Assembly: GCA_001466705.2 (NCBI GenBank)
Contig: LATX02000181.1
Coordinates: 1 to 64,000 of the forward strand
Reading direction: 5' to 3'
DNA length: 64,000 nt
Origin: Moniliophthora roreri
Taxonomy: Eukaryota > Basidiomycota > Agaricomycetes > Agaricales > Marasmiaceae
Position 1 is the stretch's first letter. Every line of letters starts with the position of its first letter. Under the pieces are notes generated by a model. The model had not been told where the DNA came from and ran no database searches. It saw nothing but the letters and a program-made list of their open reading frames with translations. This document shows, one piece after another, positions 35,787 through 48,007 of this stretch. Made by a program: the position numbers and the translations under genes.

Positions 35787-37194
35787 TTCCGTCTTACCTG
35801 CTTTAGAAGTAACTCGAGTGATCTTCCGAGTGGCATTGAAAGAGAGCAGAATGTGTAAATATATTGTACATATGCCCTGAAGTTTGTTTTGCGCAATACA
35901 TGACTTGATAGGATCAAGCTACACGCTGTTGCATTCGCTCCCAGTGGCAAATATATCCCGTGGAACAGTCTAATAAAGTCCAATACCTCGCAGACAGTCG
36001 TACCGCGGCGAGTAAATTTTCACTTCAAAAGTCTACCTGTTTCGAAATATTGAGTCGCATTTGCACCAAGTTCAAGAACGAAGAAGGCAGCCTTTGTGAT
36101 CTATCCCGCGCGCCAATCGGATAGGCGCCATTTGATTAGATATCGTGTAACTTCGGTGTTGCCACGTATACTCATCCCATCGTTAACCACCATGTTGTAT
36201 TTGACGAACTCTCACCTCTCTCGTTCTCCGGCCTTATCTGAAGATCTATCTATGGCTTGCTACCCCCAGGCAGTATCAGGCGCAGTTGGCGCTTTATAGA
36301 CTCACCCATATTGTCGTTCTCGACGTTTCCATATTTTCGGGAAGCACAATACCCTCATCTGTGCATATTCAACTCGAGTTCCCGACCGTCAACAAAACTG
36401 TCATCTATTCTGCAAGTTGAGGGCGCCGAAGCAACTAATCCAAGCAGCTCATCGTTACGCTCATCAAGCGCCTACGCACATTTGGAAAGAAAGAATCTGT
36501 TCCAGCTTTTTTTCTCTCTGAATTACAACCGTAAGCACTCAGACGAAACCTTGGATTTCTCTAGAGTCTAATGTGGACTTTCCGGACCGAGCTGTCTCTT
36601 ACAACATCGGTTTTTCGCGGGACGTCAAACAGTGATACGAATCAATCGGCGTGGTGGTTTCAATGTCAACATAAGGTGACCATATAGGGTGGAAGATGCG
36701 TACTGTGTTATTATTACCCTACCTATCAAGCCGATGATGCGAGCGTGCTCGGATTTCATCTACGCCGTGGCAGCTTTCTCGTTCTGTGGCGCCAACGGCT
36801 AGCAGTTGCTCTACCATCATGGTATGTTGGACACAATTTGATTTCCATTCATCCATGACTGATTTATGCTTTCTTTTAGAAACCAACAGTCGATTCCCCT
36901 AGGCAGAACAAGCGAACGTTGCGTCTGCAGTTCTGGATATCATATGGCCAGTTTATATATGGCGTGGTTTTATCCGGGATATTTGCGACTGGAATGATCA
37001 GTTGTAGCAAAATGGATGACCCCATTTCAGTTCCAGATGATGGAATTCGACCTGATGACCAACTGGACCAAATATCGGGACCGGCTCCGTCTTACCAGAC
37101 TTTCTGAGATGGAGAGCTTTGCAAGCTATGATGAGTCAAAGTACGTCGCTATTATATATCGCACTCATATATAGTATATTGGAGCTAGGTCACG
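35787..37194. other. Between paralogue A and the C2/TM fragment
   Basis: No gene with clear support. 36919–37107 encodes one hydrophobic segment (YGQFIYGVVLSGIFATGMIS) followed by an acidic stretch, perhaps an exon of a lost membrane protein. Confidence 0.3.
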
Positions 37195-37511
37195 GTGCCC
37201 GAAGATCGATATGAGAAATACTCTCTTCCGGCACGAGCCAGGGCGAGCCTCCACATGACCAAAATGAGTTCTTTGGACTGCGAAAACAGTAGACCCTATT
37301 AAAAGCTCACCTATATCGCAGTTTGCTACCAGACGAAGATTATGAACACCGAATTTACAAAGAACCTATGCCATGTGCAGCAGCGGATCCTTTTACAGCA
37401 GTTAACCAGGGCCCAGTGGCCGTGTTTCGACGACGACGAAAGATTCGAGGATAGATCTGTCGACTCTGACAATGAGTCTGTAGACAGTCAGTGTTTCGAA
37501 TCATCTCCAAA
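37195..37511 (+). pseudogene. Fragment of the C2-like/transmembrane gene (paralogue of 40924–43060)
   Basis: Matches 41680–41990 of the intact paralogue base for base over long stretches (GAAGATCGATA, GAATACTCTCT/AAATACTCTCT, TTTGGAxTxCGAAAACAGTA, TTTTACAG, TTTCGACGACG). An in-frame TAG replaces the Tyr codon after RKQ. The coding part ends where the MITE begins at 37512. Confidence 0.75.
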
Positions 37512-38213
37512 TAAGGCTCCTAGCGGATCGGATGATCCGCCGTCATCCGAGCGATGAGAGGTCGGATTCGGATGGCGGATGGGCTCCTCGACGAGCACCA
37601 TCCGACGGATGGCATCCGACCAATCCGACGATGAGCGGCGGATGGATCACGCGGTGCAGGCGGTTGTCGTTGGGCTTCGTTAGGTCGACCAGAGTCGTGG
37701 TTACCTTTTTGACCTTCATAGCAGTAGTGGGTGATATATCGGCCATTATCTGTCTATCTGACTAACCTTTGACTTGTATTTTAGCTGTTTTGGGTACAAT
37801 ATATGAACTTGTCTCGACTCTGTACACAACAAATTAAATAGGTATAATTCAAACACCTGGAATCAACTTGGAATGCCGCACAACTAGATCAATGTCCCGC
37901 ACCTGAGAGCCCCCTCCCTCCAAGTGGCTCCAAACATCATATTCTCAACATCACATCACATCTTGAGGGTCTATAGGGTAGCTTGAGACTTGCCAAAGGG
38001 ATTGGAGGTGAACAAGGTGACAATACTGACGGGGAAGCAAAATTTTCACCGCGGGAGGGAGGTTTCATTGTGAAGCGCTGGCTTAGCGCCCATCCGTCGG
38101 ATTATCGGACCATCCGACGGATACCATCCGCCGATGCGGATTGCTCTCTCAATCACCACCATCCGAACGGATGAATCCGTATCCGATCCTAATCCGATCC
38201 GCTAGGAGCCCTA
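37512..38213. mobile_element. hAT-like MITE, 702 bp, with 8-bp target duplication
   Basis: The left tip is TAAGGCTCCTAGCGGATCGG and the right tip, inverted, is TAGGGCTCCTAGCGGATCGG. It is flanked by perfect direct repeats TCTCCAAA (37504–37511 and 38214–38221). Both ends are filled with CATCCG/CGGATG hexamers. There is no coding capacity. 8-bp target duplication plus short inverted tips point to hAT-type transposition. Confidence 0.9.
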
Positions 38214-38651
38214 TCTCCAAATCTATCGACATCTCCCGGTGTGCCATGCGGAGCGGTGAGGAAATAGAGGTACTTGTGTTTGCCACTTACGTAGAAGCTG
38301 ATAGGCATTGAAATCAAATGCCCTTCAGTGTGAGACTTGTTAGCGCCATTATCTTGAAATAAAAACTGATAAAATCAACTGACGTATTCCATAACCACCG
38401 TTGCCAAAAATTTGTTTCCCGTTTCTATCTGAGAAATGCGAATTTCTTAACGTTCCCTCAGAATAGCGTTCGTCATGAGTGTGTGATAAGGGACTACTGT
38501 CACACGAAGAACTCTTAAACGAGGCTTAAGGTTCAAACATTCAAAGGCTGACTTGCCGCCGGACAGCCGGAGGCGATAGGGCGTCAGAGCATATGTACTA
38601 AGTTTTGTCCCACGCTGCTGCCTTGTTTTCTACTCCCATCGATCATCCACT

Positions 38652-39578
38652 ATGCCTCAGCATTCCAGCGCCGTAAGCGACGAATACGCCAACCGTACTC
38701 CTTGTATCAAGCATTCGCGAGTTTACGCAGGCGAGGCTCGTGGTTCCATGAGACACAACACGTACAGCTCCTGCGAGTTCACGGACAGGAACTTCCGTTG
38801 TCGATATAGTCATACAGCTTTCAATACCAAGAGAGTTGTCGAACTGGTGAATGATTTGAATTGTTTTGTCTGTCCTCCAATTCTGATATTCCATCATCTG
38901 TCTGTAGGGTAGAAAAAACGATGCTCTCCTAGGATCAGTGATCGTGAAGCTCGAATATGGTTATGGATTTGAAAGGTATGGCGCATACGAGGGTCCGGAT
39001 TCTGGCTGGGATGTTACGGTGGATGGAAGAGACCTTGCCCGAGGAAGGCGACGGAATCTCCCCAAGTCGTTGCTGCTAGCTGAATTGAGTGCGGGCATCA
39101 CGTCGAAGGGTGCACCCGATGTGAGTTACATTACTTGAAATGTGCCCGGTTGAACTGAAAAATTATATACATCTAGCACCAATATGAAAAGAAGCAAAGC
39201 ATGTGCATGGACAGGCAGAAATCTGCCGGTTGTCCCAGAGGCGTCAACTGCAAATACGATCACGACATTGTAGACAGTACACGGCTCGAATCTTTGGCGA
39301 CAGCTTTCAGTGACGGAAATCCCGGATATGACACCCGTGATTTCCTCGCATTAGAATGTCATATTAGTGGAACGGACGGTGATGCTGTGGTGTGGAAGAT
39401 AATGATGAAACCCGATGCTTTCAGAGGCGTAAAGGCAAACGATCCCTTGAAGGCGAAGATCCCTGCCAACCAGATTGTTTTTGATGGAAACGACTTGCTC
39501 GATATATTGAATCGCCTGGAGGATTTTGTCGGTCTCAAGGTTCGTTTACCTGCGCCTTTTATTGATAAGGAATACTGA
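38652..39578 (+). CDS. CCCH zinc-finger protein, paralogue B
   Basis: The same three-exon structure as paralogue A, with about 265 residues from MPQHSSAVSDEYANRTPCIK. The first Cys/His cluster is CEFTDRNFRCRYSH. The second finger is a canonical C-x8-C-x5-C-x3-H (CMDRQKSAGCPRGVNCKYDH). The C-terminal region (AVVWKIMMKPDAF, NDLLDILNRLEDFVGL) is conserved with A. Introns follow the codons for VVELV and KGAPD in both genes. The pair shows many synonymous and conservative changes, so both seem to have been under selection after the duplication. Confidence 0.8.
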
Positions 39579-40923
39579 TTTCGTCTTAGAAATAGAACGT
39601 CTTTCACTCGGAAATGGAATGAAGAGCACGGTCACGAATACGTTGAAATACTATTGCACTATAACAGAACCTTGTAAAGTCTCGGATAGTAAAAAATAGC
39701 ATGATTCCTTTGCAAGTAATATTGACGGCAAGATGAAAAGCGATGAGCAGGACTCCAGCTGTTGTCGATTCAGTGATGACGATATTCACAGGCTTGTAGC
39801 CAAAATACGTCGCCTCGTCCAACGAGCCATCTGAATGACAATACAGAATCGAGATGGATGCATGGACGACAAGTTCTGCATCAAATACAGGAAGCACACC
39901 CCGCCTGCTAGCGGAGCAGCTCCGGATCGAATGGGTTTAAAACAGAAATGAGCAACCCCATTATTCAAGGGTACTCTTCTGGTAATTGTCTTCTGGTACG
40001 GGTCCAATAGCGTACTGATGCGAATAGCGTTCATCAAATGTTCTGTGAAAGATGTAAAAGATGCTTCAATCAAACCTGATTGTGGTTCGAGAGCATGATT
40101 TCAACACACCGAAGCCCAGACCTTCCCACCAACCTCGTAGGCTAATCATTCTTCGATGTAGAGCCGCAAAGATATACTGTATTCGGGGGCAGAGTATGAT
40201 AATCATCACACGTGTCTCGATGCGGAGGCTGTCGTGGACGCTCGCTCCAAAAGAGCATCCTTCCCGTCTTGTACCAGAAAGAAAGATTATCAATAGCAGG
40301 CCTCACAGAAACAACATACAATGGTTCCTCCGATGCAGTTCATAGGGCAAAGCCAGTACCACCGATGGTAGTCAGATATATGAGGTCATTATGTACCACT
40401 TTTGGTTCGACTGCGCAGGCTGATAGATGTTGGATAGCTATCGCAGCCAGCAGAGTACAAGGAAGGTGGTCGTCGTGATGAACGAGACGTTGTTTGTACA
40501 GTGTTTGGTTGCGAAACTTCTAGACTCGGGTCCCTCGCGCTCGCGGCTTCCTGACAGCCATCACGCTGCTGCTGCTACTCGCTAGCGAGCTGAGCCTCAG
40601 AAGCCTATATTCTCGTTATAGACTCCCCATTGTAATACCTCAAAACACATGGACTAGGTCCCACCTTACTCCGAATTGGACAACAAGGGCAACACCCACG
40701 AGCGCCTATTTATTGATTCACCTGGCAACGACACTGGGTATTTTCTCCGTCGTCCCTTTGTTCTTTTCGGGAGGAACAAGGTCTCCAAACTATGAATCTA
40801 CATTGTCGTTGGATATGCGACTGATCATCAATCCACAGGATGGCAATCGGGTGCTTTCCAGCTCTCATATAATCCTGAGCTCTCAATTGACCATCGCCTT
40901 CACGACAACGTAGACCTAAGGAA
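39579..40923. other. Likely decayed seven-helix gene and intergenic sequence
   Basis: The minus strand 39897–39604 reads KPVNIVITESTTAGVLLIAF, resembling the I-x-ES-x-x-Y helix of the mushroom 7-TM families, but neighbouring exons cannot be joined. The rest is unassigned. Confidence 0.3.
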
Positions 40924-43060
40924 ATGGATGATGTGCAGTAAGTTCGGTCTCTTCCCTCCCGAGGTCTTAGATTGTTTATCACTCTCAGAAGCGAACTACC
41001 TTGGATTTTAACGAGTGAGTGAACATTGAATCCGTCTGCAAGCGTTCTAACTGATCCTCTCCTTCAGTCTTACGAATTAAAGGCCTTCAGCATCTGACTT
41101 CCGGAAAGTCACTGAAAGCAAACGTCTGCATCACTATTGAACCAGGCGATGATACGAGAAGATTTCAGACGTTCCAAACGGATATAGGCTCAGACGGTCG
41201 GAACTGTAATCAAAAGAATGTTTTCGAGCTGTGAGTAAATTCTCTTTCCGTTCATATTCCAAACTGAAAGCCTCTGTAAGTCCACCGAATGCGGAAAGCT
41301 CATGGAAAATGCGAATTGAAGTATTTGGCCGTGCTCAAGGCACTAGCAGCCGCAGGAACACAGCGTTAGCATCATGCGATTGTACCATCAGAGAAATCTT
41401 CAAGCTTCGCGAAAAAACCAAGGGTAACCCGTCTTCCTGGTCTTACTACATTACGCTCCGTGCTGATGCCTTTCCGCTAGACTTGGTGCAGTTACGTTTG
41501 TCACCGGCTACAACAACCAAAAGGGGAAACATAATTCGGCGTAGTACTTCTGGCAATGGCTTCTCCGCGTTATGTATCCGATTACAACGAAGCAAGCATT
41601 CCGGCCACTCTGCAAGATGTGGTAAGTGTGTATCGAGCGATTTCACCTTTATTGTACTAATATATTGTAGACTGGGGCTGGATGCCCGAGGATCGATACG
41701 AGGAATACTCTCTCCTGGTATTAGAAGATTCTATGAGGCAAGATGAAGATTTATATGACCAAGGCAAGCTCTTTGGAATACGAAAACAGTACAGACCTCA
41801 TTGAAAGTCTACCCCCTAGATCGCCGTTGGCTACCGGACGAAAGTTCTGGACGTGCAATTTCTGAAGAACCTACGTCATTATCGGGAGGAAGCCCTTTTA
41901 CAGTATCCGAAAAGGACCTAGAGACGGTGCTTCGACGACGTAGAAAGATTCGAGGTTACATCATCGACTCCGATGGTGAATTCATGGACGATGGTTGCTC
42001 CGAGGTGTCTTCAGATGACGATGACTTTGCAGGTACATCAGTTGTCTCTACCCCGCCTACGGAAATGGAATGGGTACCAAGCGAAACCTGCGAGCAAGTG
42101 TCGGTTTCAGGTATTCTTGCGCTTCTGCATCCCATTCTACCTATGCACGCTGGGGACGAAACGCGAGTTCAAGAGTACAATTCGCTATGGGCTGAATCCT
42201 TCCTCAGCCTGCTTGAGAACATCTTATGCAAAACTACCATGTATGGTGAACTGTGCAGATGCGCTCAATCCCTCAGACCCATGTCAATGCCAGGCATTAC
42301 CGATACTGCGAGTATCGTGTCATCGGTATCCCGCATTATTCCAATGATTCTGGGCAGGAAGGAGATCACGTATCAATTCAAAGATGAAGAGTCAAGGAAA
42401 CAGGCGCGATTGTTGTATGCACGGGTGATAAAGGAGTGGACTTATGTCGGAGGATTACTTTTTGCACTTGCTGCGTAAATTTATCTTGTTTCTACTCGTT
42501 GGATCCATAACTGACCTTTTAATTTCCTAGGGTGAACGGAACTTTATTCGCACTCACTCCCGATGCTTTCTTGACTGTCACCGACACCATGCGACCATTC
42601 ATAGCTCTTTCGAGCACGGGAGCCGGTGGAGGACTAGCCTGCGTTGTGTGGAATCTTTCCTGGTATAGCTGGGGTGCCCAAGATCTGGAATCAATCCCTA
42701 TCGAATCATTCATGGTAAGTTCTCGCTTCTCATCTTATGGTATTGCGCTGACATTAACCCAAGCTAAGATCGTTGGACATCCACAATACCTACGTTTCGT
42801 TCGCTCTACGTGCACGAATGCCCGCGTTTTGTGCTCTCCTTTCTACCACCGCACTCTTCTTATTCTTCATAATGGGGTCCGTCTCCGTTTCAACTGTTAC
42901 TGCCTTAGTGCTTTTTGCCGGCCTCATCACCGGTATCTACTCTTTTGTTATCATTGGCATGATTTACAAAGCCATACGAGCCATTATCTCTTTCTTTGCT
43001 TCTGATTTACAGAACCTGAGAAGAGTATGGCGTGTCGTCACTCCTCGGTCAACTGTCTAG
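40924..43060 (+). CDS. C2-like domain protein with C-terminal transmembrane helices, one frameshift
   Basis: It starts MDDVQ and splices to SELPWILTILRIKGLQHLTS, a C2-like beta-sandwich start, then KMRIEVFGRAQG. A middle region reads DWGWMPEDRYEEYSLLVLED … LFGIRKQYRP. There the frame breaks near 41797 (one base missing) and resumes as KVYPLDRRWLPDES and LRRRRKIRGYIIDSDGEF. An acidic linker (SSDDDD) and a helical part end in EWTYVGGLLFALAAVNGTLF, and further hydrophobic helices after an intron (42716–42765) finish …TPRSTV. Proteins with this plan occur widely in mushrooms without known function; membrane tethering of a C2-like module is the inference. A truncated paralogue lies at 37195–37511. 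Confidence 0.65.
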
Positions 43061-43706
43061 CTTCAGCATGCTTGTAATGAACAGTTCCTCACTGCCTGGC
43101 AATTCTCATGCCACCATCCTTGCAGATCTCATAATCTCATTTTCATGTGTATTCGCATTATTCTGAAGTATAGCTACTGTATCAATAGTATCCCGGAATA
43201 TTATATTTTATGCCCATACTGAGTTGTCGCGGTTGTGAGAACGCCATCGAGTTAGGCATTGATAGAGCTCAAAGTTTCAACAATATTAGAGACGGGGAGA
43301 AAGGGCAAAAACACGCTCTGTAAGGATTATATATATACAGCTGTGGCAAGTACACAATAAGTCGAGCTGTCTACCATAGATGGGCGATAATGATATGTCC
43401 TTTAAGGTGGTAAGTGGTCCAAGCTGTATAAACGTGCTAGCCACTCAAAAGCGTCTTTGAATTTGCCTTGAAGATAGAGTCGCTCGAGAATAGTGAATTG
43501 AGTAATCAAGCGGGATATCAGCTCGCCACGGCTTACTTCTAAAGGTCTCAGTCAAAGAAAGCTACATGTAAACGAAGGTAGACTCTTCCGTAAGCGCGCA
43601 GTAAGCCGCTCGACCTTGAGCGTACCAGCTTGCCGGGACAGAAGTACGGATGAACTCCTGAGATGTAATAGATTCCGTCCGTCAGCTACATTGAGATGCC
43701 AGTTAA
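43061..43706. other. Intergenic
   Basis: No open frame of note. It lies between the 3' ends of two convergent genes. Confidence 0.4.
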
Positions 43707-44544
43707 CTAATCGTCCTCGTCGGACTCTGTAATCCTCAAATCGTTCACATACAGGTCTTCTCCTTCTTTATCGACCTGTTTGACCCATAGATCCCATGCA
43801 CGTCCTAGCCTAAAACCGTTCCGTTCAATAAGTACACTCATCACATATTGCCAAGAGAACAGAAAAACTCACAATGAATCACTTTCATATGTCGCCCTCG
43901 CATCAACCATCTCTCTGTGTCAACTCAGGACTAAGGAATGCCGCCTGCATCTGCACAACCGCAGACTGTTTGGCATAAAAAGCCCGAAAGACTGCGTGTC
44001 GGATTGAGGGTGCTCGGAGAGCCATGCCATGACCTGTACATTCGCCTTTATCGGCAGCAATGAAGAGGGAAAAGGTAAAGAAAAGGGAGCGAACCTCGCA
44101 TTAACACAACCTCATTCGCCTCGTCGAATGTTTCCGCTAACGCATCTCCGAGCTCAGTATTCCGGATAACAAACTCGTGCAGTGCATTTTGAGTGAGGTT
44201 TGACACTAGGAGATTCGATATCGAATATGGGTGCCAGGGTTCCGAGAGAAGCTGCCTAAGAAGAGGTGGTATCGTCAGCATGGGTGGAGGCGCCTAAGAG
44301 GAAAAGAAGAAAGACGTACAGTACCCATCTGAGCTCTCGGTCCCATTCCAATTGCTCCGAACGGTAACACCTCAAGGGTGTGTGCATGGATTACGCTGGT
44401 TACGTTTGGGAAGGCGGTATAGATCTATGGTTGACATCACGGGTGAGAGCTCTTTAAAGTGACAGCAAACGAACTAAGGTATTGTTATTTTCAGATGATG
44501 CATCTCGGAAGGAAAGTGTCATTGACACACATGATAAACTGGCT
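43707..44544 (-). pseudogene. Class II aldolase/adducin-like gene, truncated and frameshifted (copy 1)
   Basis: Reads IYTAFPNVTSVIHAHTLEVL (the His-x-His zinc-ligand region of class II aldolases), ELGDALAETFDEANEVVLMR, GHGMALRAPSIRHAVFRAFY and AWDLWVKQVDKEGEDLYVND, with the family's intron pattern. Relative to copy 2 (60390–61667) it has one extra base near 44200 that breaks the frame after …FDIES. The exons upstream of IYTAF (signal peptide, ANHILHFLDVVDAFGH) are missing because homology ends abruptly at 44544. A dead gene unless the indel is an error and the 5' end has been replaced. Confidence 0.8.
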
Positions 44545-45884
44545 TTCGCGCAGAGGCTTCGCATCCCGAGATCTGTGTTGCAGGACTTTTCCTGTCATGG
44601 CGAGTGTTGTTCCAAGCTGAGCCGCTGCCAGGGAAGCTGATTGTATCCAATGATAAAGCAGCCGGTATCGTTGTCGACTGCGAAGAAGACGTCACGCAGC
44701 CTTACAAAGGCATGTCCGAAGAAAGATACACTGGGGGTGAGCAATGGAAATGGTACGTTTCAATGTCGAAATGCCCCGGATATCCCCCAATTGTTGAAGG
44801 GTATGTCTTTGGAGGGATGGCATGGAACGGTGGACGATCTGTTGATATGGGGAGACGAAGCTTGGATTTCGGGCAAACAGTTTAAAGATCGTACGGTAAT
44901 GGTACAGTGAGTTTGCTGGCAAATGAGGATTTGGTAGCATAGATGTAAGTGCTCCCGTGGAGGTCTTGCGCTGGTACAGTACTCTTTGGATCTTTTTAGC
45001 TGTCAAATATTAGACTCGGTTTCATTTTGACAGGCTGAAAGACTTACCATACGACCATCTCCCAATCACCCTGTCTCTCTCTGATTGCTCTCTGACTTTG
45101 TGTGCCCAACCCAATTCCTGATACTTTTGCAGACTGTCCAGCTATCCTCCAGTCAACAAAAATCCTTGTGTCGCCTGTTCAAAATTTGTTGCGATCTAGC
45201 TCCAGGGTACTGAGAAAATGATGAACAGAAGCATACCATTATCCTACCGTTTGTTGTTAAATGTCTTTAGTGAGTCCTGTGCAGTCGTAGGTGAGCTGCT
45301 GAAGGAGAACATCGTGGCATAGACTCAAGAAGCGGGATCTTGGGCCTAGACCATCGGAGTCAGACGGTCCGAAAACCTTTAATCCCGATCACGTTCAAGT
45401 TTATCTTATCTCGACCCTTTCCCTTTACCTCCACCAAAGTTCTCTAATACTATTCTCAATTCAACTTGTCGATTCGACTTTGTCATAGTAATGACATCCC
45501 GGTTCCGATCCCACACTGTCCTGGATGTTAGCGCTTCGACACGACAACGACATAACATCCGAGGCTAATCTTGCGGCACTGCGGCGGCATTGTGTTCCTA
45601 AGTTCTGCTTGATTATCACCTATCTCCGACATCTATTGGGAGTTGAAGAGTGTTCATTCGGAGTCATGTCACCGCCGGTGCTTCATAACTTTGATAGGGC
45701 GTAACACCATTCTGTCATGGGACTAGGGCCCCCAACTCAAATCGATACCCAAGTTCCACTTCCCAGACGCCACCCGACAGCCGTGAGAGCCTCTCCGAGT
45801 CAGGCCTATGCTCGGTGATATCAAGGTGACATAACTCCCGTGCTCACTTAAGGCGTTTTGAATCGCAAAGAATTCCCAAGCAAC
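44545..45884. other. Unassigned sequence and P450 promoter
   Basis: A plus-strand frame (44604–44885; …GIVVDCEEDVTQPYKG…) is open for 93 codons but unrecognised and starts exactly where the aldolase homology stops. The remainder upstream of 45885 is probably the P450 promoter. Confidence 0.3.
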
Positions 45885-48007
45885 ATGACTTTTACCATCA
45901 CTACGTCTCTCAGCTGCGCGCTGATTTCAATTAGCATTTGGATTATCTACCTCAATCGCAAAAGACCGGGCAAGTTACCACCAGGTCCGAAGGGCTATCC
46001 GCTCGTAGGCAACATCTTCCAGCTCCAAAACCGACCTTGGCATACTTTTGTCGAATGGAAAAAGACATATGGTAAGCACGCCGCTTCAGTAAAGCCTTGA
46101 TATTCTCAATCTGAACTCGAACCTAAATGTTTAGGCGACATTATTTACCTCCGTCTGTTCAACCAAGACGTCATCGTGCTCAACTCTGCAAAAGTAGCTG
46201 GAGATTTGCTTGACCGCCGTGCAGCCAACTATTCCCAACGATTCCATATGCCTGTGACCGATTATTTGGTTGGAGGGTTGAATATCGCGTACATAAATCC
46301 TGGAGTAACGTAGGTGTCTTTTTTTGTGGCAAATAAAAGGGACTTTTGTGCTTATTATTTCAACAGCTGGCGTTCTATGCGTCGTGCCGCTCGTGAAGCC
46401 TTGAATATCAAGGCCAGCACACATTACTACCCGATGCAGATGCGTGGAGGTATTCAGTTTGCAAGGGACATGTTGGACAGTCCAGAAAATCACCACGAGC
46501 ATATTGAGAGGCAAGGTTACTCCAAATTTGATGTCTCAACTCTCTTGTTATAACACCCTTCTGCAGATTCACTGCACTTGAATCTGCATCTCTGATCTAT
46601 AACCACTCGTCCCATGAGCGTGTCGCAGAATTCAAGGATTTCATAAACAGTCTTGTTGATTCTGGCTCACCAGGCAAATATTTGGCCAATCATGTTCCAA
46701 TCCTGGAACACCTTCCGGATTTTATGTCAAAATGGAAGCGAGACTCTAAGGCGAAGCACCGTGCACAAACGGAGAAGTTCTTGAGCTACTTTCTTCCCAT
46801 CAAAGAAGCGACGGTATGTGCTGATGATCTCAGTGAGAAACTAAAAGGCTCATTTTCCGGGTCTTTTAGCTGCAGAAACGAGAGACGGGATCAAGCTTCT
46901 GCTCTATGCTTGCTAAAATGCAAGAACAGGTCTGCCTGAATGATTTGGAATCTGCCTGGTTGGCTGCAGCCATGTGGTATGTCGTCGGTAACACAATGGA
47001 CTAGTCGGCTGACTATTTCCTTTAGCATAGCGGCATTTGAAACGGTATGATACCCAAACAAGCCTGTGATTTTCACCTTACCAATACCCCTTTTCTAGAC
47101 TGAAACTACACTGAACTGGCTAGTACTCGCCATGATCACCTTTCCAGAGGTTCAGCGTAAGGCCCAAGAGGAACTTGATAGGGTTATTGGACGGGCAAGG
47201 ATCCCTACTCTGAATGACCTGGACAGCCTGTCTTACATGCGTGCAGTAGTGAAAGAGGTGAAAATGATACTAATTGCTTCAAAGCTGTTCCTAATACCCA
47301 GTAATACTCTAGGTCTTGCGATGGCGTCCTGCACTTCCCACGAGTCTCTTTCATGCTTCCCTTGAGGTAAAAATGATCAAGATGTTCGACGATTGGGTGG
47401 CTGACTGCAGCCTGGGTTTCAGGATGATATTTACGAAGGTTACTATATCCCAAAAGGATGTCTAGTCATCCCTAACGTGTTGTGAGTATCATTCTCACTG
47501 CTAGTCTGATATCACTCTAATTGTGATGGAGGGCAATAAACCATGATGAAGAAATATATGGCCCAAATCCAGATGAATTCCGGCCTGAACGGTTCTTGAA
47601 TGAAGATGATACGCATAAACCATCACCGCCTGACACTAAGGATGAAGGACATCATACCTTTGGTTTTGGTCATCGGTAAGTCGTTCGCTGCCCATCTATG
47701 CTGTTAATACTCACGACAATGACCGGATCTAGAATCTGCTCAGGTAGACACCTAGCATTCAACACATTGTTTACCTTTGCGATTGTCCTTTGGGCTATGC
47801 ATCTTGAAGCTGGAAAAGACGGCGATGAAATCAGCACGGAAGACGAGGCGTATGGTATCACTAGGTGAGGATGGCATGTTTTGAAGAAATAATTGTTTTT
47901 CTGACGTGTGTATGTATAGTCAAACGCGGAAATATTCTGTATCTACCAGAGCCCGCTTTCCTGAAGCGTTAGAGATGCTAAATCTTGCAAAGGAAGAATG
48001 GCTATAG
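45885..48007 (+). CDS. Cytochrome P450 monooxygenase
   Basis: A microsomal haem monooxygenase. An N-terminal membrane anchor (SLSCALISISIWIIYL) is followed by a basic stop-transfer and the Pro-rich hinge KLPPGPKGYPLVGN. Then come the helix-C type WRSMRRAAREAL, helix I IAAFETTETTLNW, helix K motif E-V-L-R split by an intron (EVLRWRPALP), the FRPERF block, and the haem loop FGFGHRICSG with its Cys ligand. It ends …NLAKEEWL at 48007. About ten introns; all those I traced splice in phase, so the gene appears intact at ~500 residues. The start is the only ATG before the anchor. The substrate is unknown; the sequence style is that of the CYP64/CYP5144-like fungal clans. It diverges from the aldolase relic at 43707. 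Confidence 0.85.
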
